From assembly GCA_037576215.1 (NCBI GenBank), contig JBANDB010000006.1, forward strand, positions 186,001 to 250,000: DNA of 64,000 nt, given 5' to 3'. Positions within the stretch are counted from its first letter, which is position 1. Each line of letters begins with the position of its first letter. The notes beneath the pieces are model-generated. The model saw nothing but the letters and a program-made list of their open reading frames with translations, searched no databases and was not told where the DNA came from. Made by a program: the position numbers and the translations under genes. This DNA comes from Armillaria gallica. Taxonomy: Eukaryota; Basidiomycota; Agaricomycetes; Agaricales; Physalacriaceae. Below, piece after piece: positions 34,300-44,924 of this stretch.

Positions 34300-34870
34300 G
34301 TACTCCCGCAAATTGCTCTTTGTTCTTCATAAGTCCTGTCTCATTTGGCCCTGGATCTCACTCATGACTGAGGGAGAGCCTTTATTCTATGTTTGTTTCG
34401 CGTGCCGTTGTTTGAGGTAAAACTCGAGGCCAGCGACGCGAAACTAAAACCGAAGACTCCATATCCACCTGACCGCTACGACAATACCTCAGAATCGAGC
34501 ACCACGGAATTGTCTGCGTTGAAAGGAGAGGATCAACAAAAAGTACAGCACATGCTTGTGGAGTTGGAGGAGATCCAGCACCAGGGTATTTTTGACGGTG
34601 AAGGACTTGTTCTCTGTAGTGGTCAAGAGCTCGACAGGAAAGAACCCGAAGCATATGTGGGTAATGCATGTTTTTAAGCCTTCGTTGTTATGCGATTCTG
34701 CTGATGGTATTGCTACGGCACGCCCGGTTCCAAAGACTACTGTTTGCTGTTTCTGTTGGTAAGTCTGTCTACCTCGTTAACTTCTGTCTTCAGATCAGCG
34801 GAGAACGTGTCCTTGCCATTAATGAAGCATCTACGAGAACTTCACTAGAGGTCCAGGGAAAATCATGAGG
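34300..34870 (+). other. Degenerate coding-like segment, unit D copy 1
   Basis: An open frame at about 34393-34677 begins FRVPLFEVKLEASDAKLKP and is hydrophilic and acidic. The same DNA at 42225-42720 starts FRVPLFEVKLETSDAKLKP but then runs in a different frame because of indels. Preservation of the first part alone suggests the remains of one exon. Family unknown. Confidence 0.3.
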
Positions 34871-35014
34871 TACGCAGAAAAATTCAGACAGCAGTGAAGG
34901 ATAGACAAACGAACAGGGAAGACAAGCTCTTGTGCTAACTGTCGCAAACGAGTCGAGGGTATGAAGTTGGTATGAAGCCGGGGGGCAAGTCAGACTTGGA
35001 ATGAATACGAACAT

Positions 35015-35645
35015 TCATGTACCGAGGTCTTCAGTGTCCCTCCCCTGTACGACAAGGGTCGTGCTCAAATCATAATCTGCTTTCTCTCGGCAAGCCATTA
35101 CATTATCATCCAGAGCGACCCTGTGCGTCCCGTCATCCTCCTGGGAGCCATGTCCATCGTCTGCCGACTGAGCTTCCAGGTCACCATAGAGGCTTATACT
35201 TATCAAAGTGCCTTCCTGGGCGCTCTCCTGTGCCCTTCCTTGCCCAAAGCGGAGCGATGTCATTATACTCCCCTCCCACGAGTCGTCAGGACGAGCATGT
35301 CCTGCCGCAACACGCCCAACAAGGAGAGTCGGGGCAACACCCTACACAAAACATCAGTTGGATAAGTAGGTAGTAAAGCCAGGAAGGGTGTTCGCGTACC
35401 CTTGCGATTCCAGTTATAGGATCAATGTAATTTGCGGCCCAGTCGTTGTGAGCAAAGAAGGCGACGAATAGGATCAAAGACGCAGAATAGAGAGCAAATG
35501 ACTCGATTAAGACCTCAACGACATGCCGGTAGGCCCCGAGTCCTCGTTCATTCGTCCGTCCCACAGTTCCGTCCGTGAGCTGTCTATATATGTAGATGAT
35601 CTTGAACGCTGTAATAATCCTGGGGTTAAGGCAAACAATGGGGCA
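35015..35645 (-). pseudogene. Seven-TM membrane protein, truncated copy
   Basis: Only the last two exons of the gene intact at 42878-44231 remain: 35608-35400 and 35341-35015. Exon 5 is 93 nt shorter, exactly 31 codons, removing the segment LLTPVLYASFSLATTLWCTL and with it one membrane helix. Upstream, homology stops at about 35645. The next sequence corresponds to 44925 in the other copy, so exons 1-4 and the promoter were lost in a deletion of about 1.34 kb. Exon 6 is open and near-identical, with the motif GHARPDDSWEGS. Confidence 0.8.
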
Positions 35646-35699
35646 GTGGTGATTAGCCAGGAAGACGAAAGAGGGTAATCGCGATAGAAGTATCCTAAC

Positions 35700-37605
35700 A
35701 GCCATAGTGCGCATATCGGCGATTCACTATCAGGTGCTTCTGAACGCTCGATCCTGGTCTGTCCCTAAGTACAAATATCCTTTCCTGAGTACTTGGGCGA
35801 GGACAGCGCCGAGAGATATCTTATAAGAGAAAGCGCCTCGTCTTCGGAGTCCGTAGTGCAGGATTCGAATAACCCTAGATGGGCATTACTTGATACAAAC
35901 ATTAGATGGGCGCCACCGTTGGCAGTAGTGTACTCACCAAAGCAAAGGATACCGTCTGAATACTTTCCAGGAGCTTGAACGTTCGTGGTAGAAGTGGACG
36001 GGTTGTGGGTTGATCTGAGAGACGTGTTGACATCCAACCGTTTTCCCTTATGTGCGCAATGGCGTGGACACCGAGTGGAGATATGAAATTTCAACGTCTA
36101 AATTTCGCTTGAGGATAAGCCATCGACGTATCGCATGTATTAGTACCATGTTCGACGGAGGTAACCATCACTTCCTGCTCTCCTAGCTACCCTTCTTGCA
36201 GGATAGCCGCCCGAAACAGAGCCACGCGCCAGTGTACGTCGGGCGACTGCAGGCAGGGATGAATGAAGCGACCGTTTGAGAAGAGAAAAGTAATCGTCGT
36301 CTGGTGTTGTAGGAGCTCGCGTTCACTCTGACTCGCAGTAGGAGAAGGCAGTTAGAACTTGGAAGCCAGAATAACTTGTAGACGTCCACGAATTCACGGC
36401 GAGTAAGAGAACGAATCGTATAACAGAATTTTGATTGAATATGTCCGTCGACTGGTCATATAATATGTAGCCGAAAGTTTCCAAGTCGTGGTCAACGCGA
36501 TGCAGTCAAAAGGGGAGGCGTGCCTGATTACCTCACACGATTCCTTCGTTCCTTCTCCCACTTCTTTTCGACTCCTCAGCGCATTGACTATGACTTGGAT
36601 GCACGCAGTGCAGACCGCGAACATAACCCGAGAACTTACTATTCCAGAAGATCTGCCTGGCTGGGACCTCAAGGTCGACAGCGGGAGTTTGGGCCGGGGG
36701 AAGGACGCTTGCCGATGAAGACCTCGGAGCATGCCATCGTAATTCTAACTCAGCGACAGGATACTCGATTCGCCAAGCTTTTTAGAGGGAAGGACCTGTG
36801 GCAGGCGACCGACCTCGTATCTTAACGTCGGGATTCGATGTGCATCTGGGGACCGTGCAGGAGGAAAACGTGTTAGTCCATTTGAAGCTTGGCTTCCGTA
36901 GAGTTTGATCTCATCTACTATTTTACAGTTTAAAACGTGACTCCCTCCCTTCTTCCTGTCCCTCGTGCGGGCCGATTTTTGTTGCGACGCGACGTAGCGA
37001 ATGCCGGAGAGCAGGAGAGTTGCGACAGAGGTTCAGACGAACCTGAAGGGACAGGCAAAGGATACGGTACGGAGTAGAAGGAGTCGCATTGAGATGCGGT
37101 GAACGCGTTTATCGACCTCAATCGACCCCTTCCGTGACTCCGAGTCCGCCAAGTGCACTGCGACCAAATAAATCGTCAAATTCTTGCATTACAGATAGCG
37201 CCGCTCGCAATGTGCGAACACCCTGATAAATATGGCGAATTTAGGACCCCCACAGCTTTTGTGTTCTGGGGTTTACGGATGTGTTCACAGTCGCGTAGGC
37301 GATACAGTGCGTACTCCAGTTTTCTTCATACTCGATTTAAAATCCTGACGCAGTGTTGCAGATTAGACCCTGCTACTACTATCATGTTGTGTTATCCTAT
37401 GAAACACTGTACATACCAGAGCGGAATACATTTTATCTGGCGATGATCCTGCGATATACATTCGAAGAAATGTCATTGTCGCCTGAAACATGGCGGAGGT
37501 CGACCATGATCAACACGCGGTCGTTTTGACGACGTTGTTGGTTCTCCCTCATCCGATAGAGCTATAACTGTACTAGGTTGACGATTAAGCATCATGATCA
37601 AGTTC
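35700..37605. other. Gene-poor part of duplication unit D, copy 1
   Basis: About 1.9 kb matching about 44925-46590. Overlapping open stretches on both strands (35765-36094, 36394-36825 and 36930-37121) also appear in copy 2 but are broken there at different points and carry no domain. I see no supportable gene. Confidence 0.4.
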
Positions 37606-37611
37606 ATCATA

Positions 37612-37660
37612 ATATGGTCTGGTTAAACGGCTTATGTCCTGTCCAGGTTACACACCGTAG
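37612..37660 (+). pseudogene. Orphan second exon of a secreted peptide gene
   Basis: Reads YGLVKRLMSCPGYTP then stop, compared with YGLVKRPALSPGYTP in precursor 2. There is no first exon or signal peptide upstream: the preceding bases belong to duplication unit D. It marks the left border of unit S copy 2. Confidence 0.7.
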
Positions 37661-38655
37661 TTATTTTTATTCCGTGAGTGATGCCTCGTCCGTTGGGTGA
37701 ATCATTCCTTTTGACAGAAATATGTCGAATGAACTCAAATCTAATCTGGACCGTACTTCAGTTCTATACCCACGACACATTCATTTTCCCGCATCAACAG
37801 GGTGTAGATTTTCGACGCGCCTATTTCACTCTCTCGAATTCCTGTTCAACCCCTCGCATATCCGGCGAACTACCAACTTCATAAACAACCTCGTTATACC
37901 CATGCTGTTTATCGTACTTCGAGACCTTGATTTCAAGCCTATGAGCTGCTGATACTGAAGTCGATGCATTGAATGACTATTTGTCTTTCTCGATCCCAGT
38001 TTGCACAGACTTGGGGAGCCAGTTCCAACGTATACCCCTCAAAATATCGACTGTTTTCTAGCCTACGGTAATCCGGGGAACATGAAATGCGATCAGGCTA
38101 TACTTTTCATAAGAAGCCACCAAAAATGTTCCCTATTAAACTATAACCGAGGGAGTGATGAATTAGACGACGCACCGCAGTCACGCATACTACAAAAGAA
38201 TCAGGAACTTCGAAGGCCCATCCCACTGAGCGATGCACAGGCACACCTCAAATGACACATCTGAGTTTCTTGCAGAAGCTGGACAGACAGCATGTATCAT
38301 AATAACCGTATGCCAAAAAGCCCTTAGTGAGTCTCCGTAATCATTCCGTTTTATAGCGCAGACCTTAGGCTTTGACATACGGAGCTTCATCAGCAAGAAC
38401 CACCCCGAATGACTGGGTGCCTACGGCGCTTCATCTTGGTCTTTCCCTCGCTATCCTCATGAGGCCGAACCGCTGGAATTCTACACAGGGAGTTGATATA
38501 GAATTAAACATGAGTCATAGGATTCGAGTCTTGAGTCCGAAAGTATACCTGTCGGACACTAGCGATATTACCGAAGTTGACTTGAAATGTTTGGTACCTG
38601 GAACCCAGAGTATCAAAGAAGTCGATAGAAATTAGGTAAAAGTTTCTATGGCCAA
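37612..38655. repeat. Segmental duplication unit S, copy 2
   Basis: Duplicate of 31166-32640 as described there. It contains no intact gene. It is followed by the T1/T2 repeats rather than directly by unit D. Confidence 0.7.
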
Positions 38656-38659
38656 TCCC

Positions 38660-39395
38660 TAGCCTCCGGAGAAAGCTGCGGCAGCTGTTGCATATTCGCC
38701 CTTCGTACAGCCACCACGTGAGTCCAAAAGAGGAAGTTCTCTGACGAGCTGAACACATGACCACAGCCCAGCTCGACTCGACAAATTGCCACAACCATGT
38801 ATTCTACCAACCGTCACCACCACCACTACTGCCGACGCCACCGCCCTCCTCTCCCATCGCCTCTCCATCGGCTGCATGCCACTAACGCTATCGCCCCACC
38901 AGTCACCGCGTGTGACTCAACTCATGGCTTCGACACCGCACACCGCAACTCGTAGTCGGAAATCGGGTTCTATCGATGGCGGCGCGTGCGCGTCTATAGC
39001 CTGACCCGACACGCCGGCCATTATTTGCAGGCTGCGGGCACCACCGCACTGGGATCGATGTTCGTTGTGGGAGACTCAAGAAAGTAAGTGATTATATTTA
39101 CTAGCCTGCTTACTATTAGTTAGTAGTGGTACAGCATATTCTTCGCTACATTTTTGGAATAAATAAAGAATTATCACTCCCTTTACTCCTTATTAGCCTG
39201 AAAGATAACAGGCAAGTAAAAAAACTCTGTAGAACTTGTTGAAACTTCTCTTCGATGCAACCCAACCCCACTGAACTTCTACGCGACACGTTACTGAGGG
39301 CTCGCGAGCCAGTTCATTAAGTGACTTCCTTTTCGAGTCGTCACATAACGGTCACGGAGGGCGAATATGATCCAACTAGCAGCGGCATGAAAATC
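38660..39395. repeat. Tandem repeat T1
   Basis: About 740 nt matching T2 (39425-40110) along its length. It starts CAGCTGTTGCATATTCGCCC and ends near CACATAACGGTCACGGAGGGCGAAT. The unit equivalent to the T2 open frame begins at an ATG near 38759 (MTTAQLDSTN) but is interrupted by a stop after about 43 codons. Confidence 0.75.
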
Positions 39396-39424
39396 AACCA
39401 AGCACGTGCCAGGATGCGAAACAG

Positions 39425-40110
39425 TAGCTGTTGCATATTCGCCCTTCGTACAGCCACCACGTGAGTCCAAAAGAGGAAGTCTTCTGACAAGCTAAACACA
39501 TGACCACGGCCCAGCTCGACTCGACAAATCGCCACCACCATGTATTCTACCAACCACCACCACCACCACCGACGACGACCCGTCCACCGCCCTCCTCTCC
39601 CACCTCGCCCATCGGCTGCATGCCGCCGACGCTATCGCCACACCAGTCACTACTTGTGACTCAACCCGACATCGGAAATCCCAACTTGGAGGTCGAAGGA
39701 AATCGGGACTATCGACAGCGGTGGGCGCGCGACTATCGCCTGACCCGACACGTCGGTCATTATTGGCATCAGGCTGTTGGCGCCACAGCTCTGGGACCGA
39801 TGTTCGTCATGGGAGATTCGAGAAAATAAGGAACTATATCTACTGGTTTGTATGTACATTGTAGTGGTACAACATATTCTTAACTATGCTTTTTGAATAA
39901 ATACAGAATCATTACTCCTTTTACTCCTAGTTGGCCTGAAAGATGACAGGCAAGTAAGCTCTGTAGAACTTGTGAAATTTTCTCTTCAATGCCACCCAAC
40001 CACACTGAGTTTTGAACTTCCACGCGACAAATTACTGAGCGCTCGCGAGCCAGTTCATTACGTGACTTCCCTTTCGGGTCGTCACATAACGGTCACGGAG
40101 GGCGAATTTG
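39425..40110. repeat. Tandem repeat T2
   Basis: Second copy of the unit. Differences from T1 are scattered substitutions and short indels, indicating an older duplication than D1/D2. It runs directly into unit D copy 2. Confidence 0.75.
39500..39829 (+). CDS. Possible 109-aa Pro/His-rich protein
   Basis: An ATG-initiated frame within T2, with a run of six prolines near residue 19 and His/Pro-rich N-terminal half, ending VMGDSRK. No signal peptide, no helix, no recognised domain. The equivalent frame in T1 is broken. It may be non-coding sequence rich in CCA/CAC; listed only because it is the longest frame in the unit. Confidence 0.2.
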   Translation: MTTAQLDSTNRHHHVFYQPPPPPPTTTRPPPSSPTSPIGCMPPTLSPHQSLLVTQPDIGNPNLEVEGNRDYRQRWARDYRLTRHVGHYWHQAVGATALGPMFVMGDSRK

Positions 40111-40307
40111 ACGCAACTCGAAACAGTTCACACAGGCAGGCTCGTATCTTTCCTGAAAACGCAAAATGGAGATACTGTTGAGGATCAGGAAGATACAATG
40201 TACGTACCGGAGAAAACTACGGTTTCATACGTAAGTACTAAGGGAACGCAATTTGGGCGTGGTCGTGCGCAAGAGGCTGGGCCGCAGAATACCCCGGTTT
40301 GCGTCTG

Positions 40308-40699
40308 CAGTGTCCCGGCATAAGGGGTTAATAAGGGTAATATTTTTGTTTAGCCCTTAAACGTTAATAATACCCTTATTAATAACCCCTTATCAATACT
40401 TAATAACAGCACGTGACTGCATCGGGCTGCTGACCTCCAAGGCAAAGGATTGCTGATAGGCAATCGTAAATCAACAGTTTTTAGCATATCAATGCTTTGT
40501 GAACAGATATCATTACTGAATTGACTTTTGTAGACCCATATATACAATTATTGTACATGTTGAGTTCTGTAGACTTGATGTGGCTGTGTTATTCAAGTAA
40601 TTAACCCCTTAACATAAAATTTCGCGTGTTTTAAGCCTTAATTTAAATTGATATTAAGCCTTAACTTTAATTAATGTTTAGGCCTTAGCCGGGACACTG
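40308..40699. mobile_element. hAT-like MITE, 392 bp
   Basis: Perfect 12-bp terminal inverted repeats CAGTGTCCCGGC (40308-40319) and GCCGGGACACTG (40688-40699), flanked by 8-bp target duplications TGCGTCTG at 40300-40307 and 40700-40707. The interior is AT-rich with no coding capacity, and a sub-terminal palindrome (AAGGGGTTAATAAGGGTA against TACCCTTATTAATAACCCC, about 40321-40394). An 8-bp duplication and CAGTG-type ends are characteristic of the hAT superfamily. No transposase is present, so it must have been moved by one encoded elsewhere. Confidence 0.9.
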
Positions 40700-41196
40700 T
40701 GCGTCTGATCCTGGGAGTGGCTGTGCACTCCCTTCAAGTTCCTCTTGGTGTCGTTGAACAGTCATACAATGAATGAACGCAGTACACGTACTCCCTCTGT
40801 CGCGACACGATCCAAGCCAAGACGATGAACAAAACATAATTCGAATGCTAGGCCGACAGTGGACTCGAGGGCACCGACAATGGTCTCAGCGCTTAATACG
40901 ATATCCTTTGTAATTGTCTCCACAACCCCATGCTCTACTTCGTCACAGGACAGCACGGCAAATATGCTAGAACTCCTTTTATTATTTCTAAGGGTCTATA
41001 TTGTTCTTTCTCTCGAATTCTCCGTCTTTCTACCCTGGGATTTGTCGATTTCCTACGACTGGATGGGTGCCTCTCGGGTAGCCCTGCTTCTCCGACTGAT
41101 TCTCACTAATGCATCATTCTTAGCATTCTCGGAGAAATCTACACGGCTGAGCGCTCGCCGTCTCGTCCTTTTCTCCATTGGAGGTCCTTTGCTGCC

Positions 41197-41202
41197 TATA
41201 AA
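41197..41202 (+). promoter_or_regulatory. Putative TATA box, secreted protein copy 2
   Basis: TATAAA 39 nt upstream of the ATG, identical in position and context to copy 1. Confidence 0.5.
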
Positions 41203-41240
41203 TTCGATGTATCCTACACGAATATGTCTCATCTGCACCA

Positions 41241-41997
41241 ATGTTGTTCAGTTTCTTCCTCTTCTCTCTCCTCGCCTTTGTCTGTGGTGCTCCCGCCTCG
41301 TCATCTGCAGATGCCGCCGACCCTCTGGCCGGTGTTGTGTCCAGTATCAATGTGACCTTGACTGTACGCTCTTTTCTTGTAGGCCTATGTTGAAGAATAA
41401 CGTTCACGCAGTTGGAGGATCTCGTTAACAACCTCGCCAAGTAAGTTTCGCTAATATTCGTTTCTCAGCTTAGCATTCATTTCCATTCGTTCTAGCTTGT
41501 CGTTCACTGGTATGTCTTTCTTCCTTGACGTGCACTGGTCTTGATGGCAACAGCGTCGAACCCTCTCATCGTCGAGATCACCCTTGACCGTGTCGCCATC
41601 TCCGCCGGCATCGGTGGCACCGAATACATCTCCTTCGATCACACCTTTGAGGACCCCGTCGTTGTTCCAATCCTTGGAACGGCAAACTCTGGTGTCATCG
41701 AGAATGTAGCGCTCACTCAGGGTGGGTTGGCCACGTTAAACATCGTTCCGGATGGATTTCTTGATCTGCTCAATCTGGACTTGTTTCTGAGGTGCGTATT
41801 GTGTCTTCGACGGTGATTGGGTTTTTACGGCGAATTATGTAGGGAGGCGACTATTGGTGGTAGTTTGGGTATCCCTGTGAATGACACAGGGCTCACGGCG
41901 ACCGATATTCCCACTACGTGCGTAGACTGAATCTCCCGTTTTCCCTACCATCAGCTTACAATTTTTCTTCGACAGCTGGGATACTCCTTTTAACTAA
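41241..41997 (+). CDS. Small secreted protein of unknown function, copy 2
   Basis: Six exons with the same lengths as copy 1: 41241-41363, 41412-41440, 41496-41509, 41554-41791, 41843-41917, 41976-41997; 166 aa. Exon 4 differs from copy 1 at only a few positions (LLNLDLFLR here, LLDLDLYLR there). Exon 5 shows a local rearrangement GGSLG instead of GGFGG with the frame kept. Exon 1 has N and T substitutions near its end. Signal peptide and TATA box are conserved. Frame and splice sites are intact in both copies, which favours function, although the duplication may simply be young. The same alternative last exon exists. Confidence 0.75.
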
Positions 41998-42224
41998 CAG
42001 TCCACCTAATGCGTTATCCTCCGTATATGCACAAAGTCGTTTGGATAACATGTTGACGATTGGAAACGGTTTCTATATCAAAGGGAATATCAGTTCTTGT
42101 ATCTTCCATTGTATTCTCGCAAATTTCTCTTCGTTCTTCATAGCTGGAGTATCGTCATAAGCGTTGTCTCATTTGGCCCCGGATCTCACTGATGACTGAG
42201 GGAAAGCCTTGAGTTAATCTATAT

Positions 42225-42720
42225 TTGTTTCGCGTGCCGCTGTTTGAGGTAAAACTCGAGACCAGCGATGCGAAACTAAAACCGGCGGCTCTGTACCATA
42301 TCTACCTGACCGCTACGACAAAACCTCAGGATCGAACACCACGGATTGTCTGCGCTGAAAGAAGAGGATCAACAAAAAGTGAAACACATGCTTGTGGACT
42401 CGAGGGGAGATCCAGCTCCCGGCCATGGGTAGTTTTGAAGGTGAAGGACTTGATCCCTGTAGCGATCAAGAGCTCGACAGGAAAGAACACGAGGCAGACA
42501 CGGGAAATGTATGTTTTTCAGCCGCCGTTGTTATGCGATTCTGCTGATGGTATTGTTACAGTACGCCCGGTTCCATGGATTATTGTTTGCCCTTTCTGTT
42601 GGAAAGTCGGTCTACCCCGTTGACTTTTGTCTTCAGATTAGTGGAGAACTGTCATTGTCAGTAATGAAGCATCCACCAGAACTCGAAGTTTTTTTGGTAT
42701 CCGCAAATCGAAGGTAAGAC
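42225..42720 (+). other. Degenerate coding-like segment, unit D copy 2
   Basis: Counterpart of 34390-34870. The opening FRVPLFEVKLETSDAKLKP is retained, then frames diverge. No family recognised. Confidence 0.3.
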
Positions 42721-42877
42721 TCGGTCCTTTTTTATCGTTTCGAGGCGATACTTACTAGCGGTCTCGGGACAGTTATGAGGTACGCAGAAAAATTCAGACA
42801 ACAGTGAAGGATAGGCAAACGAACAGGGAAGACAAGCCCTTGTGGTCTACCCTTCTTGCGAGAGTGAATACGAACAT

Positions 42878-44231
42878 TTATGTACCGAGGTCATCAATAC
42901 CCCTCTCCTGTACGACAAGGGTCGTGCTCAAATCATAAGCAGCTTTCTCTCGGCGATTCTCCGCGTTATCATCCAGAGCGACCCTTTGCGTGCGATCCTC
43001 CTCCTGGGAGCGGTGGTCATCGTCGACCGATTGAGCTTCCACGTCATCATAGAGGCTTATACTTATCAAAGTGCCTTCCTGAGCGCTCTGCTGTGCCCTT
43101 CCTTGCCCAAAGCGGAGCGATGTCATTATACTCCCCTCCCACGAGTCGTCAGGACGAGCATGTCCTGCCGCAACACGCCCAACAAGGAGAGTCGGAGCGA
43201 CACCCTACACAAAACATCAGTTGGATAAGTAGGTAGTAGGAAGGGTGTTCGCGTACCCTTGCGATTCCAGTTATAGGATCAAGGTAATTTGCGGCCCAGT
43301 CGTTGTGAGCAAAGAAGGCGACAAATAAGATCAAAGACGCGGAATAGAGAGCGGATGACTCGATTAAGACCTCAACGACGTGTCGGTAGGCTCCGAGTCC
43401 TCGTTCATTTGTCCGTCCCACAGTCCAGACACGGTATATGATTAACAGCGTGCACCAGAGTGTCGTGGCCAGCGAGAAAGATGCGTAAAGCACCGGAGTG
43501 AGCAGATCGTCGATTGTTCCGTCCGTGAGCTGTCTACGTATGTAGATGATCTTAAACACTGGTAACAAACCTGGGATTAAGGCAAATGATGGAAGATATG
43601 AAAGACGGCTACTTACCGATAGCAGACACCAGACAGAGAGCAGGAAGTATAGTAATCGACCAGCGCCGTCCCCAGACCATCCAACAGCGCCAAATCTAGA
43701 GATTGGATGTGAATGAGGACTCGAAAGGTAAGTAAGTCGAACGTACCATGGTGGAGTCTGCGAGGATAGTACAGATAGCACTTGTGATACCCGTCTCCAA
43801 GAAGGATGTATCGCCAGCTTCGAAGATCCTCAGAGATTTGGTCCAAAGATCTTGCGCGTTGTCGACCAGCGTCGAGCGCATATACGACCATTGGAAGGCG
43901 AAGTTGATGGTGGTTAGGATATGGAGCAGCACGATAACGGCGACCATGGCCTTTCCGTTGGGTCGAGAGTTGGCGATAACTTTGGTTTCCATAAGCTAGC
44001 ATAACTTCGTGGTAGGAAGACCTCTCTCACATATGTTCCACAAGGTAATAGCGAGGATGCCGGTGTATACGCCTTGTGAGTCTATGATTAGACGATGGCA
44101 CCCGCATTCTTAACGTGAACGTGCTCACCATGCAATAGGGAGTCAAGGATGTTTGCATTGAGTTCACAGTCGAGTTCTTGGACTATGAATGTTATATCGG
44201 CGGCGGTGAGATCTCCCGGGTTGTCCGCCAT
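42878..44231 (-). CDS. Seven-TM membrane protein, basidiomycete type
   Basis: Exons 44231-44129, 44072-44031, 43979-43747, 43695-43617, 43558-43257, 43204-42878; 361 aa in phase. Seven hydrophobic segments are seen, including GVYTGILAITLWNI, MVAVIVLLHILTTINFAF, TSAICTILADSTM, WSITILPALCLVSAIV, VLYASFSLATTLWCTL, SSALYSASLILFVAFF and GVAPTLLVGRVAAGHARP. The motif IWRCWMVWGRRW follows helix 3. A hydrophilic tail of about 85 residues begins at DDSWEGS. The layout is GPCR-like, but such proteins are common and uncharacterised in Agaricomycetes; no ligand can be proposed. Two acceptors are AAG (before exons 2 and 3), while exon lengths 42, 233 and 79 are identical to the paralogue at 46730. It is duplicated, in truncated form, at 35015. 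Confidence 0.75.
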
Positions 44232-44920
44232 TGAGGAGCGAGCCGAGGTTTATCTAAGAAGATGGTATACATCCTCGTTATATAGTGCACACCCGAATTA
44301 AATTCCTTTGGCTACCATGATGAAGAAGTGGGATCAGCGCAGTGATCCGCCAGACTAAATCTCGACAAACGTGGTTCTCTGTTCCTTGATGTCAATCATC
44401 CCCGCGTCGCTTTGGAAAATGCGTGCAACTGAGGGCACACTCTTTGTTCGTAAGCAAGTATCACTTTAGATGGATAGATAGATAAGTCTTTTGTGACTGT
44501 GCGCATAACTATCTCGATTGACGTACTATTTTAATAGACAACTCGGATATGAAACTGCGCGCGCGAAGCCTCAGTCTGATGAACTGGAAGCCGCCCCCTC
44601 GGCAAACGTTTCAGGGTCGGCGAAGATGATGAATATGGGACTAAGCACACCTCAGCTCAACTTCCTCCATCTTGCTTTCCACATATTCCAGAAGTGGCGG
44701 AACGCGTGTGACTGCTATTCATCCATTGATGCGATGCCGACAAAAGAGTACGCATGATGGCTGAATGACCAACCCCAGGTCTATGAATCCTCCCTTGTGA
44801 ATCTGCTCGAGACAAATGGTAGATAAAGGACATTGAGTTGAAAATCGGACATTCGCTGCCACTGCTAACCGTGCATATAACACGCGACTAAGCAACTCGT
44901 TCTTCATCGTTGCGCAAGGA
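44232..44920. other. Upstream region of the seven-TM gene
   Basis: About 690 nt present only in unit D copy 2, because copy 1 has deleted it. Contains a short GATA-type run (TAGATGGATAGATAGATAAG) at about 44468-44488. The 79-codon open stretch at 44518-44757 is unsupported. Confidence 0.4.
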
Positions 44921-44924
44921 CAGT

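Larger units (their letters stand above)
32690..37610. repeat. Segmental duplication unit D, copy 1
   Basis: Matches 40110-46590 with the same order of features: an unidentified leading segment, the secreted protein gene, a degenerate coding-like segment (about 34390-34870), the seven-TM gene on the minus strand, then about 2 kb of gene-poor sequence. Similarity is near identity across the secreted protein gene. Copy 1 lacks about 1.34 kb corresponding to about 43585-44925 and also lacks the MITE. Confidence 0.8.
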
